This document shows, in pieces, positions 9,812-19,235 of a stretch of 64,000 nt of DNA. The stretch is taken from contig JALJCQ010000001.1 in assembly GCA_023091665.1 (NCBI GenBank), forward strand, positions 806,001 through 870,000. Reading direction: 5' to 3'. Position numbers and translations under genes: made by a program. Each line of letters starts with the position of its first letter. Position 1 is the first letter of the stretch. The notes beneath the pieces are model-generated. The model was given only the letters and a program-made list of their open reading frames with translations. It was not told the origin of the DNA and made no database searches. Source of the stretch: Pythium myriotylum. Taxonomy: Eukaryota; Oomycota; Peronosporomycetes; Pythiales; Pythiaceae.

Positions 9812-12482
9812 TCAAAATTCAAACTCGGCTGGATTTCTCTGCCTCGACGATGACGTCGATGACCGAGTCGCCGAGGAAGTGGAGGATCGCAAAGGTGGCG
9901 CCGAATTTGAGGCCAGGTCCCCCGCACTGCCATTGCACATTGTGTCCACAAACATGGCCGGGTTGCAGTCCATGGCGTCAATAAGAGTCGGGAACTTGTC
10001 TACAACAATTTCGGCAATGACTTGTTCGGCGTACGAGTAATCGTGCCTCGCAAGCGCCTCCTTCACACATTGCGCGATCGGTATTCGCTCACCTGACTTG
10101 GACTCCATCGTAGCCATGCTGATGTACTGTTGCATTTTCGTCGCTGCGTGCAATTCATCGGCCGTGTAGATGTACATGCCAATTTTAAAATCATCCGTCA
10201 CTTCGTCAAGAACGGTTTGACGATCGTGAGCTGATAGTGTGGACACGCCTTCCAGCGGTCGCGACTTTGCGTAAGACTGAACGGTGCTACTGACAAAGAA
10301 GTTGCCGTCGATATCGTCACCATCTTCATCCTCGTCATCCTCGTCATCAACCTCAACTGGGGGGAAGAGATTGAGCTTACGACGCGACGCGTCCATGGAG
10401 TTTGTGAAAAATGCATCACTTCCAGCCGTATTAACGCGGGCTACCTGTTCGGTCTTCATGTTGGGGGGAGCGTTGCGCGTAACGCTTCCCATATGTCCGA
10501 TTGATCCTCGCACTGCTTTGTTCGATGAGCCGGAATCCGTAAAGTCAAACATACTAGATGCAGCACCACGCTTTAGACCCATCGCACGTGAGTCTGAGAG
10601 TCGTTGCTCGTTGACGTTGAACGTGCTGCTTCGGCCATGAGGGTACATGAAGTCACTCTTGCGGTAAGTGAGCGAGGATCGCCGACGTGCCAACGCTGGA
10701 TGATCGTGGTTCACTAGACCGCTCTGCTTGGACGGTGCTGCTGTCGCTGCTTGGGGAGCTGGGATTTCCATACCGTGGCAACTCTGCATGGTCAGCACCC
10801 GGATCCACTTGGCCATGTCCTTCTCGGAGTCTGCACCGAAAAACCACGTACGATCATCTTTCTTCTTTGGAACAATCTTGAAGTAATGAAGGTACTTGTT
10901 TCGAGCAGTCGTTTCTTCTGCAAGAGCCGTGTCCACGCGAACACCTTTCAAATCAACGACTCCAAGGGGCGTCGGGTCAGAAGAACTTTCGAAGTACGTG
11001 AGCTGGCCGTCGCGAGCAACAAACCACCGTTTCTTCCAACTGCGAACAAAACCACCCTGTTTATACAACCAACCCATCATAGTCATGCTGGGTTTAGGTT
11101 GGAGACTAGGTTCACGCTGCAGACCTGACCGCCGGCTGTTCTCTCCACGACTGCTCTGAGGATCACCTTGCGATCGCGCGTCACTCGACCGTTGCGTTGC
11201 CGCGTCAGACAACAGCTCATCGTCCAGAAGGTGGAGCCGTTGCGTATCCAAGACGATAGCGTCCTCGTCGTTCTCATAGTCATCTTCTTCTTCTTCAACC
11301 ACAGGTTCAACGTAGCAGTCAAGGCAGAACGTCGATGGGAACCGCGGGTTGTCATGGGCTTCATCCACCTCCTTCTTTCGAAGACGTAGCAGATCGCACT
11401 ACAAGACCGAAGGGAGTAGCAGTTAGTGTTACAGCCATTGCTCTGCAGACGGTCCACGCTTACATTCTTCCGAAAGAAATCAGTGTTGAACGTGACATGG
11501 AACATCTGGACGACGTGGCGCCCGAGCATCGAGTACGCGTTCGCATGGAAGCCGCGGATCAAGACATCGCCTTGAATCACACAGTTGGTCTCATACACGA
11601 TACTTCCATGCGGATCAGGCGCGTACGTTTCGAAGTTTGGATTCGCCCACGAGCTATTGTACAGCAAAGCAGGCTTGTCGTGCTGCGAAGGCGCCGGCAA
11701 AACCTGCAAGAACGGTGTACAACCTCCACGCGGAGGCGTCTCGTAGTCGGGAATGCCATTCAACACGACGCTCTTGAGCAGCTACAGATCCGCAGTGTTG
11801 TCAGCAAACCCATCGTCCTTTGAGTAGACAAAACTGTATCACTAAGACTACTTACCATCTTTTTCGCCGGGCGCAGGCGCGGAATCTCGCGCGGCACGCT
11901 GTTGAGGCGGCGCATGACGCGCACAAAGTAGTAAATGTACAGCGCTTGGCTCGGGTACCTCACGCCTTGGCCGCGCGCGTTCCAGAAGTCGCGGATGGCC
12001 GCGTTGGCCATCTGCCGCAGCTCGCGGTCGCTCTCAATGGCGTAAATGTTGCCGTAAAAGCCCGTGAGCAGCAAGAAGCACGAGCAGATGACGCCCGTAC
12101 GTCCCTTGCCGGCGAGGCAGTGGACCACGACGACGTTGTCGTCGCTGCGCGCCGTCCACTGGAGCATGTCGTTCATGATGTCGAGCAGCAGCTGCAGCGG
12201 CGGCGGGTGGTGGTCCGGGAAGCCGCACTCGCTCACGCGGTGCTCGAACTTGGAGTAGTCGTAGCGGCGCTCGCTGAGGTTGTAGACGCGGTAGTTGGGG
12301 CCGTGGTGGGCGTTCAGGAACGCCGCGACCTCGCTAATGTCGTTGCGGTAGGTCTTCTCCATGCCCGTGGCCGGGTAGCCCATGGCGATGAGCGTCGGCG
12401 TGATGTACGTGAGGTCCAGATCGTACCCTTCCTTCATGTAGCGCACGCGCGAGCCCGAGACACGCGCGCGAATGGCCTTCAT
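9812..12482 (-). CDS. PTEN-type phosphoinositide 3-phosphatase with C2 and C-terminal PH domain (3 exons)
   Basis: Spliced model complement(9812-11398, 11464-11781, 11856-12482), 843 aa. Introns of 74 nt (11782-11855, GTAAGT...CTGTAG) and 65 nt (11399-11463, GTAAGC...TTGTAG) both fall between codons. Residues 1-190 match PTEN: a basic N-terminus running into GYDLDLTYITPTLIAMGYPA, the acid-loop FPDHHPPP (Asp90) and the P-loop HCLAGKGRTG with Cys122 and Arg128. The C2 domain follows (about 195-345; LLKSVVLNGIP, GGCTPFLQV). A PH domain lies at about 424-520 (GWLYKQG, SWKKRWFV, WIRVLTMQ) and carries a Lys/Arg pattern typical of PIP3-binding PH domains. The last 320 residues are unrecognised and end in a Ser-rich tail. 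Expected role: dephosphorylation of PI(3,4,5)P3 at membranes. Odd: Leu123 stands where PTEN has Lys125. Confidence 0.9.
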
Positions 12483-12872
12483 GGCTGCTCAGCGCTCGCG
12501 GGAAGCGGGATTGCGCGGCCTCTAGGACGGCTCCGGAGGCGAGAGCGCCGCCGTTCGATAGCTTGGGGAGTGGCGCAGGCGTTGCGCAGCGAACCTTCGC
12601 GCAGAAGGCGGCGACGTGGACGGGACAGGCGCGCGGCGGCGGCGGCGGTCTGAGTCGCGCGGGGAAGAGCGGTGGCTTCGGATTCTTCTTCGCCGTAGAC
12701 ACACACCATGATGGGTCGACCCAGAGACTCCGAAACCGAATGATGTCAGGTTTATGGGTTCTCAGAGGATTTTCTGGACTGTTTGCAGTTACCGGTAGGA
12801 AAAACCGGTATCGAGAAGGTGGCAGATCTCAGATCTCAGTGGGTCAACGAGATACAACCCTATGGACTTGAC
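12483..12872. other. Intergenic, PTEN-PH promoter side
   Basis: A 390-bp stretch between the PTEN-PH start and the LarC stop, both on the minus strand. It contains two ACCGGT palindromes (12791 and 12804) 13 bp apart. Nothing coding is supported. Confidence 0.5.
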
Positions 12873-14576
12873 TCAAGCAGCCAATTCCACGGCAGCAGGC
12901 GACGCTGCATTCCTGAGTTGCGCGGAAGCCAGTTCGTGGACAGCCTTGATCACTTCTACTAGCGGCAGGTCACGCGCGCGAGCGACTGCCTGAATTGAAA
13001 CAGAAATCACAAAGACATGTGAGGAGATCCTGATCTCCCTCTCTCTCTCTCCCGCTGTGGCGTGTGGGTGTCCGTACCTTACAGTGCTCGAATTCTGGAT
13101 GGATATTGATGATATCACCGTTGAGATATCCAATCTTGACTTGGATGCTCTGCTCGGCATAGTTGACAGAGATGAACTGGCGATCGAGAACGGTTCGCTC
13201 CATGGGTTTCCTGACCAAGACGAGCTCGTCAAAGGGTGATCAATAAACGTGAGAGGACGCGTTAATCAACGAACCTTCGGACACCTAGTGTCGTCGTCTC
13301 CCGAAACAATATTTGGGTGACGTCCGCCTCGTGTTCCTCTTTGCACAGAACACTCAGCAGTGTCGCAGGTCGGTCCTTCTTCATTTGGATCGGCGTGGTC
13401 CACACGTCGAGTGCGTTATACTTCTCAAGTAGCAACTCTTGCACATATCCCAATACTTGGGGATTTAGGTCGTCAATGTTAGTTTCCAGCACGACCACGC
13501 GTTCTTGCTTGCCAACAATCGATGTCGCCCGAGCTGGAGGCGTGGAGAAAGTCTCAACTTTCGTTCCGATCGAGACGCGAACTATGTTTGCATGTTGTGC
13601 AAACTCTTTCGTTCCAGCACCAACTCCTGTATGGCTCGGGATGAAAGCAGGGGGTTCACCATACGCTGTTGCTAGAGCCTTGATCAGGCTGATGCCTGTC
13701 GGGGTGACCAATTCCCCCTTGGCTCCTTTAGGGGCCGGACACACTGGAACTCCGATCATTAACCGAAAAGTCGCCGGTGGTGGTACAGGCAGAATACCAT
13801 GAGCACAGTGGACCGTGCCAGACGAGAACGGCAAGAAAGACGAGTAGACCTCTCTCACACCGAGCAAATCCATCGCGACGACGGAACCGACAGTGTCGAC
13901 GATACTGTCGATCGCACCGACCTCGTGAAAGTGGATCTCGTCGATCGTCGTACCGTGTGTGTGTGCCTCAGCCTCTGCAAGGAGTCGGAATGCAGCTATG
14001 CTCTTCTCTTTTGCCCATTGCGAGAGCCCACTCTTCTCGATCATGGACGAAATGTCGTTGAGGTTCCGCATCGGTTCGCCGCCATCGCCGTGGTCGTGAC
14101 TGTGTCCATGGTCATGGCTGTGGTCATGTTGGCTGTGGCCGTGGCTATGCTCATGATCATGATCATGGTCGTGTCCATGATCGTGATTGCGACTGTGATC
14201 GTGTTCGTGGCCATGCTCGTGACTGTGATTGTGATTGTGATCACTGGTCGCCTGAACCACGCTCGCACCAGGAGCAGGCGCGCTACGGTGGCCATACTTG
14301 GAGACAACGTCCACTTTGGTCCCAGCTATACGCCCCGGCCCCTTCCACGCGCGCTTGGTGGTGAGATCCCACTCGCCTTCGATGCCAGGCAGCGTCGAGA
14401 GCACGCGCTTGATCTCGTCGACTGGTGCTCCCTATAGACAAGTCCGTTTGAGCTAAAAACCACATGACTCGACAGCGCAGCGCCCGCGCGACTTCGCTCA
14501 CCGCGTCGATGAGTGCGCCAAGCAGCATGTCGCCAGCTACGCCCGCGGAGCAGTCCACGAACGCGATCGTCGCCAT
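12873..14576 (-). CDS. larC: LarC family nickel-pincer cofactor metallase, four exons
   Basis: Spliced model complement(12873-12989, 13078-13210, 13275-14431, 14502-14576), 493 aa, introns of 88, 64 and 70 nt. Family role: LarC inserts nickel, in a CTP-dependent reaction, into the pyridinium bis-thiocarboxylate nucleotide to finish the cofactor of LarA-type lactate racemase. Seen: N-terminal DCSAGVAGDMLLGALIDAG, HFHEVGAIDSIVDTVG, CAHGILPVPPPAT, ELVTPTGISLIKAL, ETNIDDLNPQVLGY and TPIQMKKDRPATLLSVLC, then the C-terminal domain with KIGYLNGDIINIHPEFEHCK. Residues about 89-139 form a metal-binding insert with 24 His alternating with Asp, Glu, Gly and Ser. The reading frame is restored only by splicing, so this is a nuclear eukaryotic gene. 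LarA, LarB and LarE are absent from the window. Assignment to the family is firm; the substrate protein in this organism is unknown. Confidence 0.9.
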
Positions 14577-14735
14577 GCTTGTCATTCGATGCCTTCGAGA
14601 TCTTCCGAACAAGATCACGACTCCACGAACTGGCGCTTTTGGATTGGGTGAAATAGAGAACTCAGTGATTTCAGCAAATCAGGTAACTCGAATATCTATT
14701 GACCACAACCCCTTTGTCTCTATGTCGGGAGCTGT

Positions 14736-17700
14736 TTAGCAGCTCTTCAAGCTCAGGCTCATCTTGATGTTCATGGCGGCGAGCTCGTTTGCAAGGTAGC
14801 GGAAGACGTACGGCATAGCCACGGCCTGGCAGCTCTCGCCCGTCTGACACACTGTGCAGTACCACTGGGTCTTGCTCTTCATGGCGATGGCCAGATCGCC
14901 CTGGCCGGCTGTCTCGACCGTCGCGCGCTGCGTGGCGTTCGACAGCAGCGATCCGCAGTTTGTGCACACAGTCGCGATGTGCTTGTCGGAACAGTTCATG
15001 AGACGGTCTTGCAGCAGGAATGCGCAGCCGTGGGCCAGCAGCGAGTCGCGCTCCATCTCACCGAAACGGATACCACCACCCTTCTTACGGCCCTTGACCG
15101 GCTGCCGCGTGAGCGAGTTCATCTTGCCCGTCGCACGCACCTGCGACTTGTCGCTCACCATGTGACGCAGACGCTGGTAGTACACGACACCCATGTAGAT
15201 GTCAGCGTGCATGACTGTGCCCGAGATACCCGAGTACAGCGGCTCCGAGCCCATGTAGTTGTAGCCGTGCTCACGCAGCTGTTCACCGAAGTAGTCAATG
15301 ACACGGTCCTTCTCGCTGAACTGGAACGGTGTCGAGTCCATGTATTTGCCCTTGAGCGCACCAGTCTTGGCTGCCATCGACTCGATAAGCATACCGATGG
15401 TCATACGCGACGGGAAGGCGTGCGGGTTGATGATGATATCAGGCGACATACCAGACTCGGAGAATGGCATGTTCTCTTGTGGCCACAAGATACTCATGAC
15501 ACCCTTCTGACCGTGACGAGAAGAGAACTTGTCACCGATCGTCGGGTTACGGCAGAAACGCAGTTTCACGCTCGCGCGCGTGTGCTCAGAGGCCTGTGAC
15601 GCGCTACCAACCATCGAGATCTGCTCAATGATAGCCGGCTCGCTCTCCTTGTGCTTTTGGTAATGGTGTTCGCCTGTGGTTTCATCGATCCAGCATGCCA
15701 ATGGGTCACCCTGGTTCACGACCTGCCCAATGTGTGGAAAACCATCTCGGTCCAGCTTGGCCGTGCAAAGTTCTGAGTCGCTGTTTGGCTTGACGTTGGA
15801 GAAATACTTCTTCGACGTGCGACCGCCCTGCTTGCCGTCCGCGCCAATGTCCACGAGGATCTGCTTGTACACGGACGCATGCGCGAAGCCGCGCTCGTAC
15901 GCGGACTTGTTGAGAATCATGGCATCTTCCATATCGTAACCGGTGTAGGAAATCACGGCCACGACGGCGTTCGTGCCGAGAGGGTACTCGTCCAGCTGGT
16001 ACTCCCGGAGACGTTCGTTCTGGACGATCGGTACCTGTGGAGACTGGATGCGGTACATCTTGTTATCCGTACGGTGCACAATCGAATGAGCGGGGGTTCC
16101 CATCGTCTGCTTGGCCATCTGACACTGGTACATGTTACGCGGCGACTGGTTGTAATCGGAGAAAGGTGTCAGCGACGCCACAAGCGAGAGCATGTTTGTG
16201 GGCTTGATCTCCATGTGGGTGGTGGCAGGACGGACATCGGCCTTGGTCACGGCGATGTCCATAAAGACCTGCTCCATTGGTCCAATCCACTCAACGAGGT
16301 TCGTATCCATCTGCTTCACAGGGCGCGACATTCGGGCAGCATCGGCAGACAGGAAGAGGCCAGGGAAGCAGCCACCAAGCGAAGGCTGAATCAGACAGAC
16401 CTCCAGGTTCTGAACGATGCCGTGCTCCTTTCGCTCATTGGCGTACTCAGCAGATTTGATCTTGCGCAACACGTTGGCAAGACGCTTGCAGACTTCGACT
16501 GGGGCACCACCGAGAACCTTGCCGTTCAGCATAACCGGCAGGTAGTGGTACGGCACGACGAGGGCACCATCAGCATAGCCGCTAGTGGGGATCATACCGA
16601 GAGAGGTGAGGAATCGAGCAAGCTTCAGTTCCTCTTGCAAGTAGTCATCTGGGTTGTGGGGTGGGTAGCATACGAGCTCACACTCAACAGCCAAGTGGTT
16701 AAGCAGACCACACGGCGATCCATCAGGAGTGTGCACAGGGCACAAGAAACCCCACGAGTCGGGCAGCAGCTTTCGCACAGCAGTAGTCTTCATTTCCGTG
16801 AAGAACTGGCCACGGTGGACGGAGCGGAAGTGAGAGAAGTAACGGTAGTAGTTGAGCTTCTCGGCGACGATCGTGTAGCCTGCAACTTGCATCAGATCAA
16901 GCCCACTGGATGAGCGCAGGTTGCCCGTGTTGAGGAAGTACGTCATAGCATGGCCGATGTTGGTCGTGCGTTCCCACATCTTGCGCATAAAGACCTGGTC
17001 CATGACAATCGCCTTTTTTGACGACTGAGCTTCCTTGAGGATGTTGGCGCGGATAGATGACACCATCTCCATGAGCTTCTCCTTCATGATCATACCGTAT
17101 AGGTGGCCAGGCAACAGCAGCTCGTGGTTCATGACGGAATCCGAGTTATCTTCGCGAATGTCGCCCTTGGCAAACGCGTAAAGCTTACGCAGCATGAGAC
17201 AGACGAGCTCAACCTTTTGGGTGCGGCCCTTCTCGCCCTTCGGAATGTGCACGAACAGGAAGTCGTCAATCATCTTGGAGCCGACTTCGACATTGGTCAT
17301 TGAGTCGTAGACATACGGCATCACATGGCGGAAGTGCTTGCCCAGGTACGCCAGAGCCTCTTCACGCGAGTAGATCGAGAACTTCTTGGCTTCGCGCAGG
17401 ATAAGCTCCACACGGGCACTCAGGTACGTGTTCTCGTGCTCGCCTCGGAGGACACGCTCGTAGATCTCTCGGTCCGTGAGCGGGTAGAGAGCCTTCAGCA
17501 GAAGGCCAACCGGAATCATGAATTCTTGCTTGCGCACACCGAAACGGATAGTGGCGTTACCATCTTCCAAGTAGTGCATGGTCACCGTGACCGCCGACTG
17601 GTCGCGCTTGACACACTTCATGAAGACAGCGAGCTCCGTGTACAGTGCGCCACGGTTGGCAAATGCACCACGACGCACTGCCATGATGTGATGGCGACGC

Positions 17701-18278
17701 GGCATTTGTAGCAATCGCACGCAGCGTTCGTTGCCGTTACAGATGAAGTAGCCGCCCATCTCATTGGCCTCTTCGCGTGCCTGCACGAGTTCGGGCGGCG
17801 ACAGGCCATCCAAGTGGCAGCGCTTGGATCGCACCATGATCGGCACGTCGCCGACCACGCGCTGGATGCGCTCGACGTTGTTGGATCCCGCAAACGTGCG
17901 AGCGAGCGTCACGACGAGCGGCGCCGTGTACGAGATGCCGCGCTGGCGACACTCGCTCGGCAGCAGCTTGCGCTCGCCTGTGATCTGGTTCTCGGTGGTC
18001 GGGAACCCGATCTGCGCGCTCTCGATCCACATGGCCATTTGGTGCTGGTTGGGCACGTCGACGAGCACCTTGGGGATGTCGGCGATCGCGAGGTCGAGCC
18101 CCTCGGTGAGGAAAAAGTTGAACGACTCGACATGGGGCGCCACGAGCTTCTGGAGCTTGTCGTTGGTCTTGGCCGGGCAGGAGCGCGGCACGGACGACGG
18201 GTTGGTCGACGGCCAGGAGGAGCCGAAGTCGGCCGCCTTCTTGCTCTTGCTCTTCTTGCTCTTGCCGTCGGCCGCCAT
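14736..18278 (-). CDS. RPA2: DNA-directed RNA polymerase I second-largest subunit
   Basis: An uninterrupted 1180-aa gene for the beta-like subunit of RNA polymerase I (RPA135/POLR1B), which transcribes the rRNA precursor in the nucleolus. The ATG at 18278 is used; the longer frame starts at TTG. Seen in order: a Lys-rich N-terminus, GNERCVRLLQMPRRHH, SHFRSVHRG, WGFLCPVHTPDGSPCGLLNHL, LVASLTPFSDYNQSPRN, CQMAKQTMGTPAHS, the active-centre segment YTGYDMEDAMILNKSA, KFSSRHGQKG, and a C-terminal Zn ribbon (CTNC...CTVC). The wording LCPVHTPDG and SLTPFSDYNQSPRN, with the C-terminal ribbon, fit Pol I better than Pol II or III. Length is normal for the subunit. Confidence 0.92.
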   Translation of the reverse strand: MAADGKSKKSKSKKAADFGSSWPSTNPSSVPRSCPAKTNDKLQKLVAPHVESFNFFLTEGLDLAIADIPKVLVDVPNQHQMAMWIESAQIGFPTTENQITGERKLLPSECRQRGISYTAPLVVTLARTFAGSNNVERIQRVVGDVPIMVRSKRCHLDGLSPPELVQAREEANEMGGYFICNGNERCVRLLQMPRRHHIMAVRRGAFANRGALYTELAVFMKCVKRDQSAVTVTMHYLEDGNATIRFGVRKQEFMIPVGLLLKALYPLTDREIYERVLRGEHENTYLSARVELILREAKKFSIYSREEALAYLGKHFRHVMPYVYDSMTNVEVGSKMIDDFLFVHIPKGEKGRTQKVELVCLMLRKLYAFAKGDIREDNSDSVMNHELLLPGHLYGMIMKEKLMEMVSSIRANILKEAQSSKKAIVMDQVFMRKMWERTTNIGHAMTYFLNTGNLRSSSGLDLMQVAGYTIVAEKLNYYRYFSHFRSVHRGQFFTEMKTTAVRKLLPDSWGFLCPVHTPDGSPCGLLNHLAVECELVCYPPHNPDDYLQEELKLARFLTSLGMIPTSGYADGALVVPYHYLPVMLNGKVLGGAPVEVCKRLANVLRKIKSAEYANERKEHGIVQNLEVCLIQPSLGGCFPGLFLSADAARMSRPVKQMDTNLVEWIGPMEQVFMDIAVTKADVRPATTHMEIKPTNMLSLVASLTPFSDYNQSPRNMYQCQMAKQTMGTPAHSIVHRTDNKMYRIQSPQVPIVQNERLREYQLDEYPLGTNAVVAVISYTGYDMEDAMILNKSAYERGFAHASVYKQILVDIGADGKQGGRTSKKYFSNVKPNSDSELCTAKLDRDGFPHIGQVVNQGDPLACWIDETTGEHHYQKHKESEPAIIEQISMVGSASQASEHTRASVKLRFCRNPTIGDKFSSRHGQKGVMSILWPQENMPFSESGMSPDIIINPHAFPSRMTIGMLIESMAAKTGALKGKYMDSTPFQFSEKDRVIDYFGEQLREHGYNYMGSEPLYSGISGTVMHADIYMGVVYYQRLRHMVSDKSQVRATGKMNSLTRQPVKGRKKGGGIRFGEMERDSLLAHGCAFLLQDRLMNCSDKHIATVCTNCGSLLSNATQRATVETAGQGDLAIAMKSKTQWYCTVCQTGESCQAVAMPYVFRYLANELAAMNIKMSLSLKSC

Positions 18279-19235
18279 GGTCGCAATGGGAGATCCGCCA
18301 CCAGCCAATGGCGCTCAATTGATGTTGGTGGCCTTTCGAGAGCTCTTTCGTGAGTGGAAGCGGCAAAACACCTCAAAACCTCGAAAGAGGTAAAAACCTC
18401 CCCATGGCCAATAATAAAACCTTGTGTTTGTTAACTTTAGTAGAAGTTAACTCATGTCGAAGTGGGAGGTCTGGTTGGAGATGAAGATGGAAGGGAAGAC
18501 AAGAGGGAAACGAGCGTGCGTTGAAGGCGATTCTCGTGGGGAAGGAGGTCTCGAGTGGTGATGAAATGCGCTTCAATCGAAAGTGCTCGCTTTGGCGCGT
18601 CGAATGGTGTGGCGAAGTCGATTGAGAGATGAGTGTGGACGTCTCTGCGAGTGGGAAAGTGGTGGGTAGCAAGCGACTACTGGAGGATCAACGCGTCGAC
18701 TGCCGTCGCCTCGCGCACCAAATCCTATGGCTGGCGGAGTGGTTTTGCGTGTGACATTGCTGCCAGATCGCAAATGTTTCCCACGCGCTGATCCGTTTCA
18801 TGGCTCGACGGTCGCTCGGTTTCAAGCGGCGCAGCGTTCCAGCGAGGGACACGCTTACCGCTTAATTTAGGACTGCTCGCGGCACCCAAATGCCCACGCT
18901 GCGCGACGGAATCGGCTGCGGTGTTTCGTTGTGACTGAGGGCTCGTTCGGTGGAGAGGACTTTTCCGCCGCCCGCACTTGAGCCGGTCCCATCGACGGCG
19001 TTGATGTCGGTGGCGAGTCGAAGTCAGCGCCCGATTATCCATCCATACTTCTCATCCGAATTGGCGTGTCTGCTTGTCGCCCTCGGTAACGCTGGTGAAG
19101 CACCACGCACACGAGCCCACGTGGCTCCCGCCCGTGGAAGCCGTGCACGATCCTATTATCTCGGATCTGCGAGGCCCACTCCAATCGGCTGGAGGCTCGG
19201 AGAGAAATTTCACAAGAAGGAACGCTATCAGCGAC
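18279..19235. other. Intergenic, divergent promoters of RPA2 and the K+ channel
   Basis: A 957-bp stretch between two divergently transcribed genes. It contains a perfect hairpin at 18430-18451. The K+ channel reading frame stays open upstream of its ATG to 19074, so the mRNA 5' end may carry an unrecognised exon. No separate gene is supported. Confidence 0.5.
18430..18451. repeat. Perfect 8-bp hairpin in the RPA2 promoter region
   Basis: GTTAACTT, a six-base loop TAGTAG, then AAGTTAAC. It lies about 150 bp upstream of the RPA2 ATG. It may be a transcription factor site; that is inference. Confidence 0.5.
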
